DNA of 64,000 nucleotides, taken from positions 186,001 through 250,000 of the forward strand of contig NZ_BMSX01000015.1 of NCBI RefSeq assembly GCF_014649375.1, read 5' to 3'. Of the stretch, positions 26,596 through 33,468 are shown one piece after another. The position numbers and the translations under genes were made by a program. The stretch comes from Streptomyces aurantiogriseus (lineage in GTDB: Bacteria > Actinomycetota > Actinomycetes > Streptomycetales > Streptomycetaceae). Position 1 is the stretch's first letter. Each line of letters starts with the position of its first letter. The notes beneath the pieces were generated by a model. That model searched no databases. It was not told where the DNA came from and saw only the letters and a list, made by a program, of their open reading frames with translations.

Positions 26596-26844
26596 ATGAA
26601 CCAGCGCAACTACGGCATGTACGCGCTTGCCGCCGCGATCGTCGTCGTCGGAGCCCTGATTGTCGGCGCCTCGTTGGAGAGCCTGGTCTGGCTTGCCCTC
26701 GTGGCCGCCTGCCCGCTGATGATGTTCTTCATGATGAAGGGCATGCACGGCCAGGACATGCACGGCGGTCACAGCCGTGACCACCGGGACGACGACCCGC
26801 TCCACAAGCACGACCAGCAGCACCCCGGATCCGGCCGGCGCTGA
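26596..26844 (+). CDS. Small DUF2933-like membrane protein
   Basis: The 82-residue product has two adjacent hydrophobic segments (ALAAAIVVVGALIVGASLES; LVWLALVAACPLMMFFMM) and a hydrophilic Met/His-rich tail (KGMHGQDMHGGHSRDHRDDD). This fits small DUF2933-type proteins of heavy-metal loci. RBS GAAGGAGG lies before the ATG at 26596. The GTG one codon earlier is less well placed. The His/Met tail suggests metal binding in the copper locus. Confidence 0.83.
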   Translation: MNQRNYGMYALAAAIVVVGALIVGASLESLVWLALVAACPLMMFFMMKGMHGQDMHGGHSRDHRDDDPLHKHDQQHPGSGRR

Positions 26845-26901
26845 CCGGCCGGACACCGGCGTCCACGGCTCGTCCCGGTCCGCTCCCTGCACCGCACCGC
26901 C

Positions 26902-27120
26902 GTGATCCTTCTGGCCGCAGGTCTCCTCCCCGTTCCCGCCCTCCTTACCGACGCCGCGCCCGCCGTGGCCTGGGGTCTGTTGGGCGCTATCACCATCGCC
27001 GCCGCCCTGGTCTACGCCCAGTCCCGCGCCGGGACGGATGTCTGGGGGATCGCCGAGGGGCTCGTCTTGGACAAGCGGCACAGCCGACTCGTCTTCGACT
27101 GGGACGGCAAAAAGCTCTGA
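26902..27120 (+). CDS. Small two-helix membrane protein
   Basis: The frame from a GTG at 26902 encodes 72 residues with two membrane segments (MILLAAGLLPVPALLTD; AVAWGLLGAITIAAALVYA) and a short charged end (LVLDKRHSRLVFDWDGKKL). There is no clear RBS at this GTG and the reading frame stays open upstream, so the start is uncertain. It follows the copper-locus small genes and may belong to their transcript. I recognise no family. Confidence 0.55.
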   Translation: MILLAAGLLPVPALLTDAAPAVAWGLLGAITIAAALVYAQSRAGTDVWGIAEGLVLDKRHSRLVFDWDGKKL

Positions 27121-27171
27121 CTCAGGCGCGGTGCGGGCCTGTGGACTCGCCTTGCGTCCCAACAGGGTTCG

Positions 27172-27750
27172 TCAGCGCATCGCGCTGAATACAACAGCTG
27201 CCGCGAGCCCTCCGAGCAGGGCGCCGACCACCGTCTGGGCGGGAGTGTGGTCACGGAGCACGACGCGGGACCAGCCCACGGCCGCGACGCCGAGTACCAA
27301 CGGTGCCACGTGCGCGCCGTACGCGAGGAGGAGTATCACGACTACACCACCGGCCACGGCGGTGTGGACCGACACCTTCCACCAGACGGTCACGATCATG
27401 GTGGTGACGAGGCCGACGAGCATGGCGACGACCAGGGCGAAGACCTCGCGGGGCGCCCGGAGAGCGACCAGCAGTGAGATGCCAATGAGAACCGACGCCA
27501 TCGTGGCAAGGAGAGGGACGGCGCGCTGCTCGCGGACTCGTACGTGCTTGTCGGTCCAGTTACCGCGCTTGACGCCGAGCATGATGACGGCGAACGGGAT
27601 ACCGCCGCAGAACAGGGCGGCCAACAGGCCCCAGCCGAGCCCTGCGACGCTGCTCGTGCTGTGCCAGCCGATGATCAGCAGTATCGCGATGACGAGGTTG
27701 GCCGGCGCGAGGGTGTCGGTGATGAGGCGGGCCGTGCGGGACTCGGTCAC
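27172..27750 (-). CDS. PAP2-superfamily-like membrane protein
   Basis: The 192-residue polytopic protein has about six hydrophobic helices. Two segments fit the PAP2 phosphatase fold: VSVHTAVAGG (the S-x-H-type motif) and SRVVLRDHTPAQTVVGALLG (R-x5-H-x3 motif). The final acidic residue usual in the catalytic triad is Gln here and the first K-x6-RP motif is only partly visible (KHVRVREQRAVPLL). It may therefore bind lipid phosphates without hydrolysis. The GTG start overlaps the upstream stop (GTGA), coupling it to the MAB_1171c gene. It closes the four-gene module from 30224. Confidence 0.78.
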   Translation of the reverse strand: MTESRTARLITDTLAPANLVIAILLIIGWHSTSSVAGLGWGLLAALFCGGIPFAVIMLGVKRGNWTDKHVRVREQRAVPLLATMASVLIGISLLVALRAPREVFALVVAMLVGLVTTMIVTVWWKVSVHTAVAGGVVVILLLAYGAHVAPLVLGVAAVGWSRVVLRDHTPAQTVVGALLGGLAAAVVFSAMR

Positions 27751-28940
27751 TGTGTCGTCTCCAGCGTTTGGGCGAGGTCGAGCTCTGCGGCGAAGGTGCG
27801 GGTGAGGTCGGAGTCGTAGGCCCTGGCGAGTTGTTTGAGTGCGTGGATTTCGCTGGGCAGGTCCCGTCCGCCGCTGGCCGGCGGGAGGGGTTCGCCGGAC
27901 GAGGGCTCGTTGCGCTGCCGGGAGTTCTGGGCGCCGATGATCCAGCAGGCTTCCGCTGCGATGTCGGCTTGGGCGCCGATGAGGCCGGAGGCCGCGACGT
28001 GGGCGTGGGCCTGGTCGCGCAGGCTGCCAGGGGCGTGGTCGCTGAGGGTCAGGACTGCGTCTCGGATCTCGATGGTGCGGCGATACAGCCGGTCGTGAAC
28101 GTGGCGGGGGTAGAGAAGCTCTGAGGTTCTGCGCCGTGGCGGGTCGAGGCGGACGGAGGGTACGGCCTCCGTGAGGCTGAGCCAGAGCGCGTACAGCTGC
28201 AGCAGGTCGCGGTATTCGCGGCTCCAGCGAAGCAGTCGTCCGGCGGCGGGCAGAGTGCTGCCGGTCACGATGAAGAGCAGCGCGCTGAAGAGCAGCAGAC
28301 CGCTGATCGCTTCACTCATGCTGGCCGGAAGGGGGCTCTGCCCAAGAGATCGTAGGACCACGGCGGCCACGCGGTGCACGGCATAGACGATGCCGATGGT
28401 CGTGCCGATCCCCGTGAGACGCAGGCCACGCCCGAGGAGGCCGGTGCCGGGTTGCCGGCCCCAGCGCCAGCACAGCCGGGAGGCGCTGAACAGTGCCGCC
28501 CCGAGGTACGCCGTCCACACACCTCCGTAAGCAGCGATGCGCCAGTCGGTGGCGTACTCGGTCAGCAGGTCAACCGCTTCGTGCGGCTGGGGGGTGGCGA
28601 AGAACAGCACCGTGATGATGGCCGCCGCGGCGCTGGGGACAACGAGGTGGAGGCGGGAGGACTTAAGACCGGATGCCTTCTCCTCGGCCATGCTGTGAAC
28701 GAAGGTCAGCACCGAGTGCGCCGCGACGATGCCGCCAAGATGCTTACCGAGAGAGCTCAAGTTATTGACCCCGAGGGCGGCGTCCACGGGTGCGGCGACG
28801 GAGGACACCCTGAGCGTCATGGCGACAGCCAGGGCGAGAAACGCGCTCCACAGGACTCGCTTGCTCGCATTGCGCCATGCGGCCGGGGTGCGCCACGCGG
28901 TGACCAGCCACAACAGGACCGCAGGAAGTGTGTCGATCAT
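27747..28940 (-). CDS. MAB_1171c-family membrane protein (putative transporter or receptor)
   Basis: The 397-residue protein has an N-terminal membrane domain of about seven helices (residues 1-225) and a cytoplasmic helical tail. The tail (LLQLYALWLSLTEAVPSVRL, RRTSELLYPRHVHDRLYRRT, IEIRDAVLTLSDHAPG) is the DUF6545-like region of the family named after mycobacterial MAB_1171c. In Streptomyces this family is recurrently found beside an ImmA/IrrE protease and an XRE regulator, as here. No transport activity has to my knowledge been shown. A sensor role in front of the protease is equally possible. Confidence 0.85.
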   Translation of the reverse strand: MIDTLPAVLLWLVTAWRTPAAWRNASKRVLWSAFLALAVAMTLRVSSVAAPVDAALGVNNLSSLGKHLGGIVAAHSVLTFVHSMAEEKASGLKSSRLHLVVPSAAAAIITVLFFATPQPHEAVDLLTEYATDWRIAAYGGVWTAYLGAALFSASRLCWRWGRQPGTGLLGRGLRLTGIGTTIGIVYAVHRVAAVVLRSLGQSPLPASMSEAISGLLLFSALLFIVTGSTLPAAGRLLRWSREYRDLLQLYALWLSLTEAVPSVRLDPPRRRTSELLYPRHVHDRLYRRTIEIRDAVLTLSDHAPGSLRDQAHAHVAASGLIGAQADIAAEACWIIGAQNSRQRNEPSSGEPLPPASGGRDLPSEIHALKQLARAYDSDLTRTFAAELDLAQTLETTQ

Positions 28941-28952
28941 TCCAGGGCACTC

Positions 28953-29573
28953 TTACGAGTCGCTGAGCGCGTCGCCCAGGCGCCGGAGGACACCGCCGCG
29001 CGGAGGCTTGCTGGTGCGGGAGGCTGCGGCTTTGCCGGCGATCAGCCCTGCGAGACGCTCGGCGTCCCGCTCGTCCTCGGTGCCATAGCTGGCCCTGGTG
29101 AGGAGACTGACCACTGTGGCAGGGTCAATGTCCGGGAACAAACCGCCGCCGCCTGTCGGAACGCCGTCGAGGATCGAGCGGTGGCCCAGGAGCATGTGAC
29201 CGAGCTCGTGCAAGATGATGTGTTCTTGGTGTAGCGGGCTGGTCGCCGCCTCGTGGAAGACGTGGTCAGCCTTCTCGGTGGCGATCCATACCCCGCACGG
29301 GGCGTCGGTGCCGGAGATGCCGGGGACGCTGTGCAGGTGGAGCGGACGACCGCGCTGCGCCGCGATTCGGTCACAGAAGACCTGGACATCGAATGGGTCC
29401 GGGATGTCGATCGAGGCAAGTGCATCCCCGATGTCCGGGCGTTCTTGGCGTCCGTCGCCCGGCTGCTGTCTTCGACTACGCAACGACAACTCGGCTCCGC
29501 AGGTGGCGTTGTACATGTCCGCGGCAGAGGCGGCACCGGAATCCAACATTCCGGCACAGGAACGATACGACAA
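28953..29573 (-). CDS. ImmA/IrrE-family metallopeptidase
   Basis: The protein carries the zinc-protease motif HELGH in HIILHELGHMLLGH, preceded by the family lead-in FDVQVFCDRIAAQRGRPLHL and CGVWIATEKADHVFHEAATS. ImmA/IrrE peptidases cleave cognate XRE-type repressors in response to a signal, and an XRE gene lies directly upstream. The start is uncertain. A TTG at 29573 gives the longest reading (206 residues), while ATGs at 29549 and 29516 also fit. None has a good RBS. The family core begins about 50 residues in, so the N-terminus shown may be too long. Confidence 0.85.
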   Translation of the reverse strand: MSYRSCAGMLDSGAASAADMYNATCGAELSLRSRRQQPGDGRQERPDIGDALASIDIPDPFDVQVFCDRIAAQRGRPLHLHSVPGISGTDAPCGVWIATEKADHVFHEAATSPLHQEHIILHELGHMLLGHRSILDGVPTGGGGLFPDIDPATVVSLLTRASYGTEDERDAERLAGLIAGKAAASRTSKPPRGGVLRRLGDALSDS

Positions 29574-29783
29574 TCTTCAAGGGAATATGCCAGGAGCATG
29601 CTCAAGATACGCTCAAGCCCATAACGATCAAGAAATGCCCTGATTCGGCATCACTTGATCAAGGCTGAATTGGGCGGCAATACGCGCCGACGCTCGCACG
29701 CGCTGCAAAGCCGGACCCCGCAGCGTGACCTGCGCCACGTCCACCATCGGACAGCACCCTAACGCCCGGCGACCATCCTCCGT

Positions 29784-30224
29784 TCACCTACTGGACGCCT
29801 CATCGTCAGGAAGCCCCTCAAGCGTGCGAGCCCTCTCAAGGAATCCCTTGATCGTCTTGAGGGTCTCCGACGACAGGCCAGAGGCCCTCAACGCAATCTC
29901 TCGCACGTTGCTGTCCCGCATGGAGGCGAGCAATGAAAGTTGCTCGGCAATCCGCTCGGAGGACTCGTCATTAAAGAAGTAGGCGGGGGCCACACCAAAG
30001 AAGCCAGCGAGGGCCTCCAGGTGCTTCATGGTCGGGTTGTCCTTTTTGCCCTTTCGCAGGGTCCAGATGTAACTCGCCGAGATGGTAGGCCCCCCCGACT
30101 CCTGGATGGCCTGCGCCACCTCTTCATAGGTGTACTCACCGCGGCCCTTCGGGTGGACCGTCTTGAAGAGGTAGTCAAGCTTCTCCGCGAGGGTGCGCTG
30201 CCCCGCCGGCACTCCTTCGCTCAT
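29784..30224 (-). CDS. XRE-family transcriptional regulator
   Basis: The 146-residue protein has a helix-turn-helix in residues 15-80 (YTYEEVAQAIQESGGPTISA, SYIWTLRKGKKDNPTMKHLE, ALAGFFGVAPAYFF). This is the form typical of actinobacterial phage- and element-type XRE repressors. A helical C-terminus (ERIAEQLSLLASMRDSNVRE) follows and may form the dimer or the protease-sensitive part. GAAGGGTGG upstream of the ATG is a fair RBS. It sits 210 bp from the ImmA/IrrE gene and is likely its substrate and the module's repressor. It may also control the divergent element genes beginning near 30931. Confidence 0.9.
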   Translation of the reverse strand: MSEGVPAGQRTLAEKLDYLFKTVHPKGRGEYTYEEVAQAIQESGGPTISASYIWTLRKGKKDNPTMKHLEALAGFFGVAPAYFFNDESSERIAEQLSLLASMRDSNVREIALRASGLSSETLKTIKGFLERARTLEGLPDDEASSR

Positions 30225-30930
30225 ACAGGCCCACCCTTCGATGACTCACAGGTGCTCTTCGACTGACGTGAACGATACACCGCCCGACACAGGCGTTCCA
30301 TTCTCCCCAGTTGACGCGCCCCATCTTCCCTGGTCTATTGTCGTCGCGTCGACATCGACTGATGCGAATGCGCAGACAGTGCTTTCGCGGCTCAGACGGA
30401 CGGGGAGGGGGCGCTGTGCAGACACCGCCACTGAGGACCCGTGACGCCGTAACCAGGCGAGGGCCAGACCGCGCCGCCCGACGGTCGGCAACATGCTCTG
30501 GGCCCGCCCGCAGCCTCGCTGACACGAGCGGGCGCACAGATCATCGAGACAGCGACCAGGCTTCCTGGCACGACGACCGACAAGAATGCGCTCTGCTTCT
30601 TGCTGCGGGCAGCGATCCGACGCACTTCGCGCCAGCCACGCGACTTCTACAGGGTTTAAGAACCAAGTCTGGATCTTGACGCAGGGTCGTGCGTATGTTC
30701 GTCGTCGCTCCGGGCGCCCGCCCGGCACTACGAACACGAGGAGCAACGGAATGCGCGTGCTTCAGGCCCCGTAGGCCCGCATACAGCGACGGCGCCCGAG
30801 AGGTGCAACTCCCGGACGCCGAACGCTTCACGGCACAAACCGCCCCGGCAAGGGCGGATATCGCCACCATCACCACGCTGATCCCTTCCACGGGGCGTCT
30901 CAGCGTGGCAACATCGAAGGAGATTCTTGC
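30225..30930. promoter_or_regulatory. Long divergent control region
   Basis: About 700 bp have no convincing ORF, between the XRE gene and the plus-strand replication/transfer genes. A good promoter-like pair, TTGACG (30311-30316) and TATTGT (30335-30340) with 18-bp spacing, points right. A seven-codon ORF with its own RBS (GAGGAGCAACGG, ATG at 30751) could be a leader peptide. The length suggests a complex control or origin region. Confidence 0.5.
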
Positions 30931-31077
30931 ATGCGCTCTGCCCTGCGCAAAAGGCCCGACAGCCTGGCCTGCGCGGCAGCCGCCCTCTTTCCCGCATCCC
31001 CCCGACCCGGACGTGAGTACGCCAAGGCCACCATGCCGACGCGCGACTCCCGCCTGTCGGCCGGGAGCGGCCGATGA
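30931..31077 (+). CDS. Small basic protein coupled to the Rep-like gene
   Basis: A 48-residue ORF starts with MRSALRKRPDSLACAAAALF and ends SRLSAGSGR. RBS GAAGGAGATTCTTGC directly before the ATG is excellent, and the stop overlaps the next start (ATGA). It is therefore very likely translated and may serve to couple ribosomes into the Rep-like gene. It was too short for easy detection. No domain is recognised. Confidence 0.65.
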   Translation: MRSALRKRPDSLACAAAALFPASPRPGREYAKATMPTRDSRLSAGSGR

Positions 31078-31967
31078 GCAGCGACGCCCGCGAGTGGGTG
31101 TGGGAGCACAGTTCCAGCCGGGGAACTGCGCGCCTGGTCCTGCTGTCGATCGCCGACCGGGTGCCCGACGAGCAGTGCGCCGCCTGGGCATCCCTCTCCA
31201 GCCTGATCGAGCGCACGAACGCGAGCCGGACCGCGGTACGCGACGCCCTCGACAAGCTCATCACCAGCGGCGAGCTGGAGCAGCGCGACGACCTCCAGGG
31301 ACCACAGCGCACCACGGTCTACCGCCTGCCCCTCGCCGCAGCGTTCCTGGCCAAGGTCAACGCCGCCGAACAGGAGGGCTCAGCCGCGGAGATCTCGCCG
31401 GCAGTGGAGGCAGATCCAGTGCCCGAACTGAAGGCCGAGGATCTTCGTCAGTACGGAATCTGGCCCAAGGACGGTACGGATTCCGGCCCCTCCCGCCGGA
31501 TACCGACCGGATCGGATTCCGGCCCCTCGCGTCGGAATCCGACCCCCCGACGGTACGGAATCCGGCCCTTGGAGGGATCGGATTCCGACCCCCAGAACCG
31601 TAGTGAACCGAAGGTGAACCGTAATGACAGCAGTGGTACTGCCGTCACCTCGGCCAGCGAATGGAAGATCGACCCAGCCACCAACGCATGGGCCCGCCAG
31701 CAAGGTCACCTTGACCGCCTCGGCGAGGACGGCCTGCGCTCCGCCGATGCCAAATGGCGCGCCCACCGCGCGGCCTGGAAGCCCCGGCCGACAGGCGCCT
31801 GGGCTGCCGACTGGCGGTCCTGGATCGCCCGAGAGCGGACCCCTGGCCGCCCGAACCTCTACGCCCTGCCCGGCAGCGGCCCCGCCCCCGCAGGCGGCAT
31901 GACCCGCGCCGAGGCTCACACCGCCGCTCTCCTCGCCGCCCTCGACGAGCCGACAGGAACGGAGTAG
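31074..31967 (+). CDS. Replication-initiator-like helix-turn-helix protein
   Basis: This 297-residue protein has a winged-helix N-terminus (WASLSSLIERTNASRTAVRD, then ALDKLITSGELEQRDD) like plasmid and phage replication proteins that read helix-turn-helix domains. The centre (about residues 120-170) is low complexity with repeated GSDSGPSRR units. The C-terminus is helical and Trp-rich. The central part is encoded by six DNA iterons (31451-31594). Internal iterons within a rep gene are a known arrangement in actinobacterial plasmids. Position at the head of the element's plus-strand operon supports a role in replication or copy control. Rep function is inferred; no catalytic motif is visible. 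Confidence 0.6.
   Translation: MSSDAREWVWEHSSSRGTARLVLLSIADRVPDEQCAAWASLSSLIERTNASRTAVRDALDKLITSGELEQRDDLQGPQRTTVYRLPLAAAFLAKVNAAEQEGSAAEISPAVEADPVPELKAEDLRQYGIWPKDGTDSGPSRRIPTGSDSGPSRRNPTPRRYGIRPLEGSDSDPQNRSEPKVNRNDSSGTAVTSASEWKIDPATNAWARQQGHLDRLGEDGLRSADAKWRAHRAAWKPRPTGAWAADWRSWIARERTPGRPNLYALPGSGPAPAGGMTRAEAHTAALLAALDEPTGTE
31451..31594 (+). repeat. Six iteron-like repeats inside the Rep-like gene
   Basis: Copies begin at 31451, 31474, 31511, 31531, 31553 and 31577, with a consensus near TACGGATTCCGGCCCCT. Each has the small palindrome CGGAATCCG or CGGATTCCG followed by a C-run. Spacing is mostly 20-24 bp. The same core is the centre of the nested palindrome at 60901-61011. Likely protein-binding sites of an origin or control locus. 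Confidence 0.75.
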
Positions 31968-31974
31968 CACCCCA

Positions 31975-32667
31975 GTGACCCCACACGAAGTCGGCGCCCT
32001 GCTGGCCTACCTCGGCCGACTCGACCCCCGTCTCATCCGCACCGACAAGGGCGAGGCCCGTGACCAGATCGCCCAGTGGCACGAGCTGCTCGGCGACGTG
32101 CCCCTGGCCACTGTGCACGGGTGGGACGCCCACATCGTCGCCCGCGGGCACATCCTCGACTCGCCGTACCCGATCCTGCCGGTGGACGTCGCCCGCAAGT
32201 GGCGCGCCTACCGACGCGACCGCCTGCAGCGGCACACCGACCCCACCCCGTCCGCCGACCCTGACGACCACGCCGCCTGGAAGGCCGAGCTGGTCGGCAC
32301 GCGGCAGGCCGTAGCCTCCGGCGCCGCGGCCCCCGCGACGCACAGGCAGATCACCAGTGGCCGGGTCCGCCCCGACCTAGAAGCACGGCTGCGCGAGATC
32401 GGCTCCTGCATCCCGCCCGCCGTCCGCGCCGAACTCGCGCCCTACCGGCCCGCCCGCGCGGCCCGCGAGGCGGCCATCGCCCAGGGCCAGCCCGACGCCC
32501 TCGGGGTTCGCTGCGAGTGGTGCCACGCACAGGTCGGCGAGCCATGCCGCCGCCGGCGCATCGGCCCCGACGGCGGCGCACGCGGCACTGCGCCCCGCGC
32601 CACCCCGCACCCCGGCCGCGTCGACCTCGCCGCAGCGCACCACGCCCAGCAGCCTGCGATGGCCTGA
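31975..32667 (+). CDS. Element protein with C-terminal zinc-finger-like motif
   Basis: The 230-residue protein has an N-terminal helical domain (GALLAYLGRLDPRLIRTDKG, QWHELLGDVPLATVHGWDAH) common in Streptomyces mobile elements. It ends in a Cys-rich segment, CEWCHAQVGEPC, with a conserved HPGRVDLA. This is the short zinc-finger motif seen in many actinophage and ICE proteins that follow replication genes. It starts with GTG 8 bp after the Rep-like gene, so it is in the same operon. The N-terminal part resembles replication or primosomal accessory proteins only in position. No function is assigned. Confidence 0.75.
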   Translation: MTPHEVGALLAYLGRLDPRLIRTDKGEARDQIAQWHELLGDVPLATVHGWDAHIVARGHILDSPYPILPVDVARKWRAYRRDRLQRHTDPTPSADPDDHAAWKAELVGTRQAVASGAAAPATHRQITSGRVRPDLEARLREIGSCIPPAVRAELAPYRPARAAREAAIAQGQPDALGVRCEWCHAQVGEPCRRRRIGPDGGARGTAPRATPHPGRVDLAAAHHAQQPAMA

Positions 32668-32823
32668 CCGGCGCACCCCCTCGGTGCACCCCATCCCGGT
32701 GCACCATCGCACACCGTCCCGTCCGGCCGCAGCGCCCGCCCCGCGCCGCAGCCGGCCCCGACGCCCGCGTCCGCCCGCCCCCGGACCCAACCGGCCGACG
32801 CGGCAGCACATCGGAGTCAGAAA

Positions 32824-33468
32824 TTGCGCACCATCACCACCCACAATGCGCCGGACACCGGCCTGCGCGGCATCGGCGATACCAGCTGGCACGCACACGG
32901 CGTGTGCCACGGCATGGACCCCGAGGACGCCAATGCCACCTTCTTCCCGCTGCCCCGGGACCACGAGGCCATCGCCGACGCCAAGGAGCTGTGCGCCGTG
33001 TGCCCGGTCAAGCGGGACTGCCTCAACTTCGCCCTCGAAAACGTCTTGAAAGAGGGCATCTGGGGCGGGCTCACCGAGGCCGAACGCCGCCCCTGGCACG
33101 ACGGGCTGCCCCAGCGGCTCGACTACGACCGCGTGATCGCGTTCTTCAACGGCCGCGACGTTCACCTCACAGCCAAGGAGCAGCAGGTCGTCATCGATCA
33201 CGCCTACGCCCGGGGCTGGCGCGCCGACCGGCTCGCCGTTGCCCTGCAGGTCAGCCAGAAGCACGCCCGCGACCTGCTGACGCAGGCCGCCCACAAGGTC
33301 CTCCACCGCGACCTCACCCTGGGAGTGCCCCCGAGGAAGAAGAAGCGGAAGCAGTCGAAGCCGACCACGAGCCAGCCCGCCACCGGCCAGCCCACCCAGG
33401 AACAGCCCGTGTCGGACCCGGTGCAGTCGACCTCCGCGCACGCCCCTCTCGGAAAGGCCGCCGCTTGA
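32824..33468 (+). CDS. WhiB-family regulator with a C-terminal HTH and basic tail
   Basis: This 214-residue Wbl protein has the four [4Fe-4S] cysteines at C28, C57, C60 and C66 (CAVCPVKRDC) and the family turn GIWGGLTEAER. Chromosomal WhiB proteins are usually 80-130 residues. Here an extra helix-turn-helix-like segment (LTAKEQQVVIDHAYARGWRA, LAVALQVSQKHARDLLTQAA) and a basic motif PPRKKKRKQSK follow, giving two potential DNA contacts. The TTG start follows TCGGAG with a 7-nt gap. Element-borne WhiB proteins are thought to control transfer or to bind SigA. The gene overlaps the next by TTGA. Confidence 0.92.
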   Translation: MRTITTHNAPDTGLRGIGDTSWHAHGVCHGMDPEDANATFFPLPRDHEAIADAKELCAVCPVKRDCLNFALENVLKEGIWGGLTEAERRPWHDGLPQRLDYDRVIAFFNGRDVHLTAKEQQVVIDHAYARGWRADRLAVALQVSQKHARDLLTQAAHKVLHRDLTLGVPPRKKKRKQSKPTTSQPATGQPTQEQPVSDPVQSTSAHAPLGKAAA

